DNA of 64,000 nucleotides from Pseudomonas viridiflava (lineage in GTDB: Bacteria; Pseudomonadota; Gammaproteobacteria; Pseudomonadales; Pseudomonadaceae): the NCBI RefSeq assembly GCF_900573885.1, contig NZ_UPSE01000493.1:124001-188000 (forward strand), in the 5' to 3' direction. A program made the position numbers and the translations under genes. The notes beneath the pieces are model-generated. The model had not been told where the DNA came from and searched no databases. It saw only the letters and a program-made list of their open reading frames with translations. Numbering within the stretch: position 1 is the stretch's first letter; each line of letters opens with the position of its first letter. Shown piece by piece: positions 45,082 to 53,925 of this stretch.

Positions 45082-45858
45082 TTACCAGCCAAAGACAGCG
45101 CGAGCGTTTTCGCTGCTGATGCGCGCCAGTTCTTCCGTCGTTTCGCCGCGTATTTCGGCCAGGGCTGCGCAGATGTCTGGCAGGTGCTCCGGGCTGTTGC
45201 GCTGTTCCGGGTACATGGCTGGAGCCATGTCGGGGGAGTCGGTCTCCAGCACTACCGCGTCCGCCGGCAACTGCGCGACCACTTTGCGCAGGCGCAAAGC
45301 CTGCGGCCAGGTGGGGGCGCCGCCCAGTCCCAGTTTGAAGCCCAACTTGATGTACTCCCGCGCTTCCTCATAACTCCCTGCAAAAGCATGAACAATGCCC
45401 GGGCGCTTCAGCTTGAAGCGCTTGAGGGTAGCGATGACCTGCGCGTGGCTGCGGCGTACATGCAGCAGCGGCGGCAGCTCGAACTCGGCAGCCAGGGCGA
45501 GTTGTGCTTCGAACAGGGTTTGCTGGCGATCCCGGTCCAGCTCGGGCAGATAGTAATCCAGGCCAAACTCCCCGATTGCACAGAGCTTGCGGGCGCCGGC
45601 AAGGCGTTCCAGCCAGGTTCTCAGTTCGCTCAGGTGCTCGGGGTGGTGCTGGTCCAGGTAGACCGGATGCAGCCCAAGGGCAGCATAGATGCCTTCATTC
45701 TGCTGGGCCAGATCCCATACCCGCTGCCAGTTGCTCTGATAGACGCCCAGCACGATCAGACGCTCCACTCCTTTGTTCCGAGCGTTGGCCAGGAGCTGGC
45801 TGCGATCGGAATCGAAGTCGGGGAAGTCGAGGTGGGTGTGGGTGTCGATCAGGTGCAT
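45082..45858 (-). CDS. tatD: TatD family metal-dependent hydrolase
   Basis: A 258-residue TIM-barrel metallo-deoxyribonuclease: MHLIDTHTHLDFPDFDSD (metal ligands), YAALGLHPVYLD, CAIGEFGLDYYLPELDRDRQQTLFEAQLALAAEF, PPLLHVRRSH, GIVHAFAGSYEEAREYIKLGFKLGLGG and ETDSPDMAPAMYPEQRNSPEHLPDI. TatD proteins are 3'-5' exonucleases or related hydrolases; the exact TatD/YcfH/YjjV subtype is uncertain. The ATG at 45858 gives the standard N-terminus; upstream codons to 45978 run into the divergent DUF559 gene. Confidence 0.9.
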   Translation of the reverse strand: MHLIDTHTHLDFPDFDSDRSQLLANARNKGVERLIVLGVYQSNWQRVWDLAQQNEGIYAALGLHPVYLDQHHPEHLSELRTWLERLAGARKLCAIGEFGLDYYLPELDRDRQQTLFEAQLALAAEFELPPLLHVRRSHAQVIATLKRFKLKRPGIVHAFAGSYEEAREYIKLGFKLGLGGAPTWPQALRLRKVVAQLPADAVVLETDSPDMAPAMYPEQRNSPEHLPDICAALAEIRGETTEELARISSENARAVFGW

Positions 45859-45871
45859 GGGGGTAGGGTAA

Positions 45872-46261
45872 ATGGATTTACGCGAGCGTGCCAAAGGGAT
45901 GCGTGGTGGGGCGACGGAGGCGGAGCGGGTTATGTGGTTCAGGTTGAGGGCGAAACGGTTTTTGGGCTTGAAATTCAAGCGTCAGGTGCCGATGGGCAAT
46001 TACATCGTTGATTTCGCTTGTATGGAACTTCGGTTGATCGTCGAACTGGATGGCGGACAGCACGGAGAACAGATGGCGTATGACGGGCGACGAAGCGCGT
46101 GGCTTGAAGGGCGTGGGTTTACCGTGTTGCGGTTTTGGAATAACCAGGTGATGGCTGAATTGGAGGCTGTGCTGGAGAGTTTGCGGTTATGGGTTGAAAG
46201 TCAAAAGCCTGCCCTCTCCCCCAGCCCCTCTCCCGCAGGCGGGCGAGGGGAGACAAGCTGA
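45872..46261 (+). CDS. DUF559 endonuclease-domain protein
   Basis: A 129-residue protein of the DUF559/Vsr-like superfamily. Seen: RERAKGMRGGATEAERVMWFRLRAKRFLGLKFKRQVPMGNYIVDFACMELRLIVELDGGQHG, where D...E-x-D (VDF...VELDGGQH) is the PD-(D/E)XK-like centre, and a C-terminal GFTVLRFWNNQVM. Such proteins are often near repeats and of unknown role. The last 18 residues (PALSPSPSPAGGRGETS) are encoded by a CCCTCTCCC-type repeat that the frame runs into, so the original stop may have been lost. It starts 13 bases from the divergent tatD start. Confidence 0.82.
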   Translation: MDLRERAKGMRGGATEAERVMWFRLRAKRFLGLKFKRQVPMGNYIVDFACMELRLIVELDGGQHGEQMAYDGRRSAWLEGRGFTVLRFWNNQVMAELEAVLESLRLWVESQKPALSPSPSPAGGRGETS

Positions 46262-46321
46262 CGCCATCCGTCTGGAGAAATGCGATTGGAACCCCTCTCC
46301 CGCGTGCGGGAGAGGGGCTGT
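46206..46321. repeat. CCCTCTCCC-type palindromic repeats
   Basis: Two palindromes, CCCCTCTCCCGCAGGCGGGCGAGGGG and the later CCCCTCTCCCGCGTGCGGGA with GAGGGG after it, in the DUF559 end and its downstream spacer. The same sequence type builds the tandem array at 60640-61125. Confidence 0.7.
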
Positions 46322-46339
46322 TATGAGGCCATCGCTAAA

Positions 46340-47923
46340 TCAATGATGCTCCCGCGTAGCCCTGAATTTCACCTCAGGCCAGCGCTCTTCCATCAGGCTC
46401 AGGTTCACACGCGTCGGCGCCAGGTAGGTCAGGTGCCCGCCGCCGTCGATGGCCAGGTTTTCCACGGCCTTGACCTTGAATTCCTCCAGCTTCTTCTTAT
46501 CGCTGCTGTCGATCCAGCGGGCAGACCACACGGTGATCGGCTCGTATTGGCACTCGACCTTGTATTCCTCTTTCAGCCGGCTGGCGACCACGTCGAACTG
46601 CAGCACACCTACGGCGCCGAGGATGATGTCGTTGCTGCGCTCTGGGAAGAACACCTGGGTGGCGCCTTCTTCGGCCAGTTCCTGCAAGCCCTGGCGCAGT
46701 TGCTTGGATTTCAGTGGATCCTTCAGGCGAACGCGGCGGAACAGTTCCGGGGCGAAGTGCGGGATGCCGGTGAAGCCGAGGTTTTCGCCTTCGGTGAAGG
46801 TGTCGCCGATCTGGATGGTGCCGTGGTTGTGCAAGCCGATGATGTCGCCAGCAAAGGCTTCTTCAAGCTGTTCACGTTCGGAGGAGAAGAACGTCAGGGC
46901 GTCGCCGATGCGTACGTCTTTGCCCAGGCGCACGTGGCGCATCTTCATGCCTTTGTCGTATTTGCCGGAGCAGATGCGCATAAAGGCGATGCGGTCGCGG
47001 TGTTTGGGGTCCATGTTCGCTTGAATCTTGAACACGAAGCCGCTGAATTTCTCTTCCTCTGGCACCACGGTGCGCTCGTTGGCCACGCGGGCCAGCGGTT
47101 GCGGGGCCCAGTCGACGACGGCGTCGAGCACGTGGTCGACGCCGAAGTTGCCCAGGGCGGTACCAAAAAACACCGGGGTCAGTTTGCCGTCGAGAAATTC
47201 TTGCTGGTTGAACTCGTGGCAGGCGCCCTGAACCAGTTCCAGCTGTTCGATAAAGCGCTCGTACTCGTCGCCCAAGTGCGCGCGGGCTTCGTCGGAGTCC
47301 AGTTTCTCGATGATTTTGGTTTCGGTGCGTTCATGACCATGGCCCGGGGTGTAGACGATGATGTAGTCGTCGGCCAGGTGGTACACGCCTTTGAAGTCGC
47401 GGTAGCAGCCAATCGGCCAGGTCACCGGCGCTGCCTTGATTTTCAGAACGGCTTCAATTTCATCGAGCAGTTCAATCGGGTCGCGAATGTCGCGGTCCAG
47501 CTTGTTGATAAAGCTGACGATGGGCGTGTCGCGCAGGCGGCATACGTCCATCAGGGCGATGGTGCGCGGCTCAACGCCTTTACCGCCGTCGAGCACCATC
47601 AGGGCCGAGTCCACTGCCGTCAGGGTGCGGTAGGTGTCTTCCGAGAAGTCTTCGTGGCCGGGGGTGTCGAGCAGGTTGATCATGTGCTCGCGGTAGGGGA
47701 ACTGCATGACCGACGTGGTAATGGAAATACCGCGCTGCTTCTCCATTTCCATCCAGTCCGAGGTCGCATGGCGGTCGGATTTACGCGATTTCACCGTACC
47801 GGCCACGGCAATGGCTTTACCCATCAACAGAAGTTTCTCGGTAATGGTGGTTTTACCGGCGTCGGGGTGGGAGATGATGGCGAACGTACGGCGTTTCGCG
47901 ACTTCGGCGGCCTGAATGGACAT
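46340..47923 (-). CDS. prfC: Peptide chain release factor 3
   Basis: RF3 is a translational GTPase that recycles RF1/RF2 from the ribosome after peptide release. The 527-residue product has the family's length. G1 motif [19 protein letters not shown], the [12 protein letters not shown] switch, G3 [19 protein letters not shown]4 [14 protein letters not shown], and the C-terminal domains with [14 protein letters not shown]. The frame is open to 48343, but the ATG at 47923 ([12 protein letters not shown]) is the expected start. The C-terminal region faces the repeat at 46206-46321. Confidence 0.96.
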   Translation of the reverse strand: MSIQAAEVAKRRTFAIISHPDAGKTTITEKLLLMGKAIAVAGTVKSRKSDRHATSDWMEMEKQRGISITTSVMQFPYREHMINLLDTPGHEDFSEDTYRTLTAVDSALMVLDGGKGVEPRTIALMDVCRLRDTPIVSFINKLDRDIRDPIELLDEIEAVLKIKAAPVTWPIGCYRDFKGVYHLADDYIIVYTPGHGHERTETKIIEKLDSDEARAHLGDEYERFIEQLELVQGACHEFNQQEFLDGKLTPVFFGTALGNFGVDHVLDAVVDWAPQPLARVANERTVVPEEEKFSGFVFKIQANMDPKHRDRIAFMRICSGKYDKGMKMRHVRLGKDVRIGDALTFFSSEREQLEEAFAGDIIGLHNHGTIQIGDTFTEGENLGFTGIPHFAPELFRRVRLKDPLKSKQLRQGLQELAEEGATQVFFPERSNDIILGAVGVLQFDVVASRLKEEYKVECQYEPITVWSARWIDSSDKKKLEEFKVKAVENLAIDGGGHLTYLAPTRVNLSLMEERWPEVKFRATREHH

Positions 47924-48429
47924 GCGAGAACCTGGTCGTGGAGCTGGAAATTGGGCGCGAAGTATACAGGATGCCCCGCCTCGATGGGCGGCCGTGGCGT
48001 AAGCGCCGGTCGCTCCGTTGAGTCGATCCAAATGAACCCTGATGGTGATAGCCGGTCTGTCAAAAAAGGCCCGGATACTTCCCCTCAGCACCTGCGCTGG
48101 AAGCCAAGCGCCGCAACGGTTTGTGCAGCATTCCGGACGTTTTGTTTGGAATCCAAAACGGTCAATCGGCAACGCGACAATCAGGTGCAAAACAGCGGCA
48201 TTTTTTGATTGATCTTGCCCCCACATGCTCCTAAAGTTCGCGCCCGAACGTCCATGCTGGAAACGATCCATGCGGCTCAAGTACTGACGACGAGAGATCG
48301 GTTTCGATACTCGGCGACAAGCCTTGGGAAGTAGGCGAACCAAAGTGGGGAAACGGATTAGACGTTCGCGGCTTTGTCACAAAGCCACCCCTTACTACCT
48401 TTGTTTGTTTTGCCCATGGAGTCCCCCGC
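47924..48429. other. 506-base intergenic region upstream of speC
   Basis: No well-supported gene. A candidate promoter is at 48209-48237 (separate entry), leaving a leader of about 185 bases. Inside the leader are GTTCG-CGCC-CGAAC (48237-48250), a very short ORF MRLKY (48270-48287) with GGAA before it, a 26-codon ORF from 48254 without a ribosome-binding site, and a hairpin GGCTTT-GTCAC-AAAGCC (48370-48386). The first 280 bases hold nothing clear. Confidence 0.5.
48209..48237 (+). promoter_or_regulatory. Candidate promoter of speC
   Basis: TTGATC (48209-48214), a 17-base spacer and TAAAGT (48232-48237), each matching four of six consensus bases. Confidence 0.4.
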
Positions 48430-49593
48430 ATGTCGATTAAGGTCGAAGACTACTACCCGCGCGAAACCTTCCAGAAAATGAAGGCGTTCGCCGATCAGCA
48501 AGAAACCCCGTTCGTGGTGATCGACACCACTATCATCAGCCAGGCCTACGATGACCTGCGCGCCGGTTTCGAATTCGCCAAGGTCTACTACGCCGTCAAG
48601 GCCAACCCTGCCATCGAAATCATCGAGCTGCTGCGCGACAAAGGCTCGAACTTCGACATCGCTTCTATCTATGAGCTGGACAAAGTCATGTCCGCTGGCG
48701 TCGGCCCGGAGCGCATCAGCTACGGCAACACCATCAAGAAATCCCGCGACATTCGTTATTTCTACGATAAAGGCGTGCGCCTGTACGCCACTGACTCCGA
48801 AGCCGACTTGCGCAACATTGCCAAGGCCGCGCCGGGCTCGAAAGTGTATGTGCGCATTCTTACCGAAGGCTCGACCACTGCGGACTGGCCGCTGTCGCGC
48901 AAGTTTGGCTGCCAGACCGACATGGCCATGGACCTGCTGATTCTGGCCCGCGACCTAGGCCTGGTGCCTTACGGGTTGTCGTTCCACGTGGGTTCGCAGC
49001 AGCGCGACATTTCGGTGTGGGACGCGGCAATCGCCAAGGTCAAAGTGATTTTCGAGCGCCTGAAAGAAGAAGACGGCATCGAACTGAAGCTGATCAACAT
49101 GGGCGGCGGCTTCCCGGCCAACTACATCACTCGCACCAACAGCCTGGAAACCTACGCCGAAGAGATCATTCGTTTCCTGAAGGAAGACTTCGGCGACGAT
49201 CTTCCGGAAATCATTCTGGAACCGGGCCGTTCGTTGATTGCCAACGCCGGCATCCTGGTCAGCGAAGTCGTACTGGTGGCGCGTAAGTCGCGTACAGCGG
49301 TCGAGCGTTGGGTGTATGTGGACGTGGGCAAGTTCTCTGGCCTGATCGAAACCATGGACGAGTCCATCAAGTTCCCGATCTGGACCGAGAAGAAAGGCGA
49401 GATGGAAGAAGTGGTCATCGCCGGCCCGACCTGCGACAGCGCCGACATCATGTATGAGAACTACAAGTACGGCCTGCCGCTGAACCTGTCGATTGGTGAT
49501 CGCCTTTACTGGCTCTCCACCGGTGCGTACACCACCAGCTACAGCGCAGTGGAATTCAACGGCTTCCCGCCGCTGAAAGCGTTCTACCTGTAA
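48430..49593 (+). CDS. speC: Ornithine decarboxylase (PLP fold III)
   Basis: Decarboxylates ornithine to putrescine, the entry to polyamine synthesis. The 387-residue enzyme has the eukaryotic-like alanine-racemase fold: PLP lysine in KVYYAVKANP (Lys57), SYGNTIKKSRDIRYF, SFHVGSQQRD, LINMGGGFPANY, the ILEPGRSLIANAG phosphate loop, and the active-site Cys in VIAGPTCDSADIM. The length equals that remembered for P. aeruginosa SpeC. Some members also accept lysine. GGAG lies before the ATG at 48430. It is a single-gene unit with a long leader. Confidence 0.93.
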   Translation: MSIKVEDYYPRETFQKMKAFADQQETPFVVIDTTIISQAYDDLRAGFEFAKVYYAVKANPAIEIIELLRDKGSNFDIASIYELDKVMSAGVGPERISYGNTIKKSRDIRYFYDKGVRLYATDSEADLRNIAKAAPGSKVYVRILTEGSTTADWPLSRKFGCQTDMAMDLLILARDLGLVPYGLSFHVGSQQRDISVWDAAIAKVKVIFERLKEEDGIELKLINMGGGFPANYITRTNSLETYAEEIIRFLKEDFGDDLPEIILEPGRSLIANAGILVSEVVLVARKSRTAVERWVYVDVGKFSGLIETMDESIKFPIWTEKKGEMEEVVIAGPTCDSADIMYENYKYGLPLNLSIGDRLYWLSTGAYTTSYSAVEFNGFPPLKAFYL

Positions 49594-49609
49594 GCCTTAG
49601 CTGAACGAT

Positions 49610-49648
49610 AAAGCCCCGCCATGTGCGCCGCCATGAGCGGGGCTTTTT
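49610..49648 (+). terminator. Rho-independent terminator of speC
   Basis: AAAGCCCCGC (49610-49619) pairs with GCGGGGCTTT (49637-49646), then T-run; 17 bases after the stop. Confidence 0.85.
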
Positions 49649-49695
49649 ATTGCGCTGAATTTGCCAACATCCCGCGCTGAACTTGCGAACAACCA

Positions 49696-49784
49696 CCGTC
49701 GTCCTCGCGCACGCGGGGACCCAGTATCTGCCGCCGTACGCGTTTTCTGAACCACCCTGGATTCCTGCCCGCGCTGGAATGACG
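49696..49784. repeat. Dispersed palindromic repeat (CGTCATTCC type)
   Basis: CCGTCGTCCTCGCGCACGCG followed by GGGACCCAG at one end, and CTGGATTCCTGCCCGCGC followed by TGGAATGACG at the other, form a loose 89-base palindrome between speC and the Sel1 gene. This sequence type is widespread in proteobacterial spacers. Confidence 0.55.
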
Positions 49785-49794
49785 AAAGCGTGAA

Positions 49795-50580
49795 TCAGCA
49801 GCGCGCAGCGTAAGCCTCTCGGTCGCTGTCATCCCCCAGTTCGGCCGCACGACGAAAGTAATCCGCCGCCACGGCCCGAATTTCCGGCTGCTCGGCATTT
49901 TGCAGCGACTGCCGCGCCACCCGCAGAAAATTCAGATTGCCGTGCTGCAGCGCCAACTCCAGCCAGGCCGCCGCCGCACGCACATTGCCTTTTTCCGCCA
50001 GAACGGCGGCGTAGCTGAATTGGCCGCGAAAGTCGCCGGCCTCGGCGGAGCGGCGATACCAGTCGTGGGCCAGTGCCACGTCGCGGATCACCACCTGACC
50101 TTCCTCGAAATAACGGCCGACCAGGTTCATGGACTTCCCATGACCCTGAGCTGCGGCGCGCTTGTACAGGGCAAACGCCTGCGGCGGATCGCGCACTACG
50201 CCCCGGCCGGTGGCGAGCAAGTTGGCGAGGTTGTATTGGCCCCAGTCCAGCCCGGCTTCTGCCGCGACGCGGTACTGTTCGGCGGCCTCGGCGAGGTTCG
50301 CTTCAATCCCCCAGCCATGTTCCAGACAACGGCCGAGCATGTTGTAAGCCATGGCGTGGCCTTTTTGCGCGGCGATGCGGAACCAGGTGACGGCCAGCGC
50401 CGGGTCACGCTGGATGCCACGGCCTTCCAGCAAAAGCTGGCCAAGCATGGTTTGTGCGTCCAGCGAGCCCTGTCGGGCAGCGGTCAGTACGGCGTTGGCG
50501 GCGCGGCCGGGATTGCTCGCCAGCAGCGCTGCCAGGTCGTCGGTGTCGAGGTGTTCTTCGCGGCGCAGCAGGGCGTTCAA
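49795..50580 (-). CDS. Sel1/TPR repeat protein downstream of piuC
   Basis: A 261-residue protein made of Sel1 repeats: GSLDAQTMLGQLLLEGRGIQRDPALAVTWFRIAAQ, GHAMAYNMLGRCLEHGWGIEANLAEAAEQYRVAAE, GLDWGQYNLANLLATGRGVVRDPPQAFALYKRAAA and two more. There is no signal peptide, so it is probably cytosolic. The same gene follows piuC in P. aeruginosa, which suggests a role in iron-regulated physiology, unproven. There is no early ATG; the TTG at 50580, with GAGG nine bases upstream, lies four bases after the piuC stop. Confidence 0.85.
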   Translation of the reverse strand: MNALLRREEHLDTDDLAALLASNPGRAANAVLTAARQGSLDAQTMLGQLLLEGRGIQRDPALAVTWFRIAAQKGHAMAYNMLGRCLEHGWGIEANLAEAAEQYRVAAEAGLDWGQYNLANLLATGRGVVRDPPQAFALYKRAAAQGHGKSMNLVGRYFEEGQVVIRDVALAHDWYRRSAEAGDFRGQFSYAAVLAEKGNVRAAAAWLELALQHGNLNFLRVARQSLQNAEQPEIRAVAADYFRRAAELGDDSDREAYAARC

Positions 50581-50584
50581 CGGC

Positions 50585-51265
50585 TTAAACCTCGGCCCAG
50601 CGGCGTAGCAGGTTGTGGTAATTGCCGGTCAGCTGGAGAAGGGCGGGGTGGTCGGGAACCGCCTGGGTCAGTTGTTGAATGGCCTGGTCCATTTCGAACA
50701 GCAACGCGCGCTGGCTGTCTTCACGCACCAGGCTTTGCGTCCAGAAAAACGAGGCGAAGCGCGCGCCGCGAGTCACGGCTTCGACCTTGTGCAGGCTGGT
50801 GCCGGGGTACAGCACCATGTCGCCGGCCGGCAGCTTGATGCGCTGGTTGCCGTAGGTGTCCTGGATTACCAGTTCGCCGCCGTCGTATTCGTCTGGGTCG
50901 CTGAAAAAAACGGTGGCGGAAAGGTCGGTGCGCACCCGCTCCACGCTGTTTTTCACTTGGCGAATGGCATTGTCGATGTGGAAGTCGAAGGAGCCGCCGC
51001 CGGTGTAGCAGTTGAACAGCGGCGGGAAGACCTTGTGCGGCAAGGCGGCCGACATGAACAGCGGGTTCTGCCACAGCCGGGTGAGCATTTCGCTGCTGAT
51101 TTCGCGCACCAGCGGGTGGTCTTCCGGCAACTGCAAATTGTGTTTGGCCTTGGCCGATTGATGACCGGCAGTCACCTTGCCATCGGCCCATTCGGCCTGC
51201 TCCAGGGCGTCGCGAATCTGACGAACTTCATCGCTGTTGAAAACGCCCGGAATGTGCAAAAGCAT
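50585..51265 (-). CDS. piuC: Fe(II)/2-oxoglutarate-dependent hydroxylase
   Basis: PKHD-type dioxygenase of 226 residues. The iron triad is His96 and Asp98 (SFDFHIDNA) and His159 ([10 protein letters not shown]); Arg169 ([10 protein letters not shown]) would bind 2-oxoglutarate. In Pseudomonas piuC is iron-repressed and sits next to the siderophore receptor gene piuA; its substrate is unknown. The ATG is at 51265. A Fur-like site lies 31-46 bases upstream. It forms an operon with the Sel1 gene. Confidence 0.93.
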   Translation of the reverse strand: MLLHIPGVFNSDEVRQIRDALEQAEWADGKVTAGHQSAKAKHNLQLPEDHPLVREISSEMLTRLWQNPLFMSAALPHKVFPPLFNCYTGGGSFDFHIDNAIRQVKNSVERVRTDLSATVFFSDPDEYDGGELVIQDTYGNQRIKLPAGDMVLYPGTSLHKVEAVTRGARFASFFWTQSLVREDSQRALLFEMDQAIQQLTQAVPDHPALLQLTGNYHNLLRRWAEV

Positions 51266-51295
51266 GGCGGAACCAGTTGTATTTGAAAGTAAGTC

Positions 51296-51311
51296 GCAAA
51301 TGATAATTCGC
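51296..51311. promoter_or_regulatory. Fur-like site upstream of piuC
   Basis: GCAAATGATAATTCGC contains the core ATGATAAT of the Fur box GATAATGATAATCATTATC. It lies in the 218-base piuC/piuA divergent spacer. Confidence 0.55.
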
Positions 51312-51404
51312 TGCGCGGCTCTCTTGCAACTGTTTGCAGGCCAATAACGACGGGGCGTTCAGGGGTTTTTCGGAACTGTAAACATTGTGTAAAGATTGTT
51401 ACAT

Positions 51405-51423
51405 GCGAATTATTGCCAATTGC
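51405..51423. promoter_or_regulatory. Weaker Fur-like site upstream of piuA
   Basis: GCGAATTATTGCCAATTGC shares GCGAATTAT with the complement of the piuC-side site. It lies 61 bases before piuA. The match to the Fur consensus is partial. Confidence 0.4.
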
Positions 51424-51483
51424 TAATGGCTAACTGTTGCTCTACATTCCGCGGCCTTTGCCATTCCTGGGGAGGGAAACTGC

Positions 51484-53733
51484 ATGTCCGCCACGTCCAC
51501 AGAATCGACTGTTTTTTCGCCACGTTTGCTCGCCACTGCCGTCGGCATGGCTATGTCCGCTTCGCCGCTCGCGCACGCCGCTGAGCCGGTTGCCCTGGAG
51601 GCCACCAGCGTTGTCGGCGAACAGGAGCAGGCCGATAACTACAAAGTCGAAGAGTCGGCGTCGAAGAAATACACCGCGCCGCTGCGCGAAACACCGAAAA
51701 GCATCACGGTGGTCAGCGAGCAGGTGATCAAGGACACCGGTTCCCTTTCCCTGGCCGACGCACTGCGCACCACCTCCGGCATTACCTTTGGTGCGGGCGA
51801 AGGCGGCAACCCCGCGGGCGACCGTCCGATCATTCGCGGCTTCAACGCCGAGAGCGACATGTTTATCGACGGCCTGCGTGATGTCGCTTCGCAAACCCGT
51901 GAAGTGTTCAACATCGAGCAGGTGGAAGTGAGCAAGGGTCCAGGCTCTGCCTTCACGGGCGCCGGCTCTACCGGTGGCAGCCTCAACCTGATCAGCAAAA
52001 CCGCCAAGCAGCAGGACTTTGCCGACGCCGGCTTTACCTTTGGTTCCGACCAGACCCGCCGCTACACGCTGGACGTTAACCGCGTGCTCACCGAGAACAT
52101 CGCCGCGCGCATCAACCTGATGCAGCACGACGCCAATGTCGCCGGCCGCGCTGGCGTAGACGTCAGCCGCTGGGGCGTGGCGCCGACCGTAACCTTCGGC
52201 CTGAACACGCCGACCCGCGCCACCGTTTCGTACTACCACGTCGAAGGCGAAGACACCCCGGACCTCGGCAACCCGCTGCAAAGCACCGTGGGCGCCGATG
52301 GCGTGCGCACCCCGACTGGCAACAAAGACAAGTTCTACGGCTTCGCCTCGCGCGACTACCGCGACAGCACGACCGACACCGGCACCATCAAGCTTGAGCA
52401 CGACCTGAACGAAAACGTGACCGTGTCGAACAGCTCGCGCATCGTGCGCACCACGCTGGATTACATCGCTACCAACCCGGATGACTCGCGCAATAACGTG
52501 GCACGCGGTTTCGTGCAGCGCTCGGCCAAGAGTCGCAACTCCACGTCCGAGGGGTTGATCAACCAGACTGACCTCAGTGCCCGTTTCAATACCGGTTTTA
52601 TCGAGCACTCGCTGAACACGGGCGTCGAGTTCAGTAAAGAGGGCGTGCATAACCGCAACTACTTCGTGACGCAGCGCGTAACTGGCAACACCTGTAACAC
52701 CGCGATGCTGAACTCGAACGACTGCACCACCCTTGCCGATCCGAGCTACAACGACACCTTCCACGGCACAATCACCGATAGCGCCGCATACACCGACACT
52801 GACAGCAAAACCCTATCGGCGTACGTGTTCGACACGTTGAAGTTCAACGAACAATGGTCGATCAACGGCGGTGTGCGATACGACGATTATCAGACCAAGT
52901 CCCAGGGGCTTACCGCGAGTGCCGCCAATCTGGTCTCGGGTTCGTTCGACAACGAAAACAACTCGCACTTCTGGAACTACCAACTGGGCGTGGTCTTCAA
53001 TCCACTGCCAAACGGCAGCATCTATGTGGCGTGGTCGACCTCGAGCAACCCCGTGGGTGAAACCAGTGGCGAAGGCGCGGACGCCATTGCTGTGGGCACT
53101 CAATCCCTTGAGCCAGAGCGCAACCGCAATTACGAAGTGGGCACCAAGTGGGACTTTTTCGACGAGCGCCTGGGCGTGAATGCGGCCGTCTTCCGCACTG
53201 AAAAAACCAACGCCCGCGTGAGTGATGAAGTCGGCCTGACCCAAAACATTGGTGAAACCCGCGTAGATGGTTTCGAAGTGGGTGTCAGCGGCAAAATCAC
53301 TAACAAGTGGCAGGTATTCGCCAACTACACCTACCTTGATGGTGAGCTGGTCGACGGCGGTGTGATCAACACTGCTGGCCGAGGCGCGCCGCCGGTGTAT
53401 GTGGAGGGTCTGTACGACGGCAACGACATCCCCAGCACCCCCCAAAACAGCGCCAGCTTCTGGACCACCTACCAGGTACTGCCAAAGCTGACCCTGGGCG
53501 CCGGCGCCTACTACGTGGACTCGCGTTTCGGCAACACCGCCAACACCGTGCAAGTGCCGGACTACTGGCGCTACGACGCCATGGCCAAGTACGTGGTCAG
53601 CAAGAACCTGGACCTGCAACTCAACGTGCAGAACCTGACCGACGAGCGTTATTACGATCAGGTTTATTCGACGCACATGGCACACGTGGCCGCAGGCCGG
53701 ACCGCCCTGGTCTCGACCAACTTTCATTTTTGA
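51484..53733 (+). CDS. piuA: TonB-dependent siderophore receptor
   Basis: A 749-residue outer-membrane receptor for ferric siderophores. Signal peptide (to about AHAAEP, residue 32), TonB-box region near ALEATSVVG, plug domain (TAPLRETPKSITVVSEQVIKDTG, IIRGFN, VEVSKGPGSAFTGAGSTGGSLNLISK) and a 22-strand barrel ending in Phe (TNFHF). In P. aeruginosa PiuA takes up siderophore-antibiotic conjugates such as cefiderocol; changes here would alter susceptibility. GGAGGG precedes the ATG at 51484. Fur-like sites are upstream. Confidence 0.94.
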   Translation: MSATSTESTVFSPRLLATAVGMAMSASPLAHAAEPVALEATSVVGEQEQADNYKVEESASKKYTAPLRETPKSITVVSEQVIKDTGSLSLADALRTTSGITFGAGEGGNPAGDRPIIRGFNAESDMFIDGLRDVASQTREVFNIEQVEVSKGPGSAFTGAGSTGGSLNLISKTAKQQDFADAGFTFGSDQTRRYTLDVNRVLTENIAARINLMQHDANVAGRAGVDVSRWGVAPTVTFGLNTPTRATVSYYHVEGEDTPDLGNPLQSTVGADGVRTPTGNKDKFYGFASRDYRDSTTDTGTIKLEHDLNENVTVSNSSRIVRTTLDYIATNPDDSRNNVARGFVQRSAKSRNSTSEGLINQTDLSARFNTGFIEHSLNTGVEFSKEGVHNRNYFVTQRVTGNTCNTAMLNSNDCTTLADPSYNDTFHGTITDSAAYTDTDSKTLSAYVFDTLKFNEQWSINGGVRYDDYQTKSQGLTASAANLVSGSFDNENNSHFWNYQLGVVFNPLPNGSIYVAWSTSSNPVGETSGEGADAIAVGTQSLEPERNRNYEVGTKWDFFDERLGVNAAVFRTEKTNARVSDEVGLTQNIGETRVDGFEVGVSGKITNKWQVFANYTYLDGELVDGGVINTAGRGAPPVYVEGLYDGNDIPSTPQNSASFWTTYQVLPKLTLGAGAYYVDSRFGNTANTVQVPDYWRYDAMAKYVVSKNLDLQLNVQNLTDERYYDQVYSTHMAHVAAGRTALVSTNFHF

Positions 53734-53781
53734 AAATGAGTTGGCTTGACGCGGTCGAGGGCTGATGGCCGGCGCCAAACG

Positions 53782-53811
53782 AAACCCCGAGCAAATTCGC
53801 TCGGGGTTTTT
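53782..53811 (+). terminator. Rho-independent terminator of piuA
   Basis: AACCCCGAGC-AAATTC-GCTCGGGGTT then TTT, about 50 bases after the stop. Confidence 0.85.
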
Positions 53812-53854
53812 CTTTGCTAGGTAAACGATCAGTAAAGGTTGCGCGGTTGCTATA

Positions 53855-53871
53855 AATTCTCAAATAGAATT
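53855..53871. promoter_or_regulatory. Palindrome upstream of piuB
   Basis: AATTCT-CAAAT-AGAATT, 55 bases before the piuB start. AT-rich and symmetric, it could be an iron-regulatory site, but it is not a close Fur consensus match. Confidence 0.35.
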
Positions 53872-53925
53872 CGCCGCTATTAACGGTTGGTCGCGCTGTG
53901 AAGCGCCGGTTCAGGTGAGGTTGTC

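Noticed and set aside
46280..48208. Plus-strand open frame of 642 codons opposite prfC
   Set aside because: prfC is complete and unambiguous on the minus strand; the opposite frame has no domain pattern or ribosome-binding site.
48254..48334. 26-codon ORF in the speC leader
   Set aside because: No ribosome-binding sequence precedes its ATG, which is inside a GC-rich palindrome; not listed as a gene.
51442..52764. Minus-strand open frame of 440 codons opposite piuA
   Set aside because: Antisense shadow of the TonB receptor; no motifs, and it would cross the piuA promoter region.
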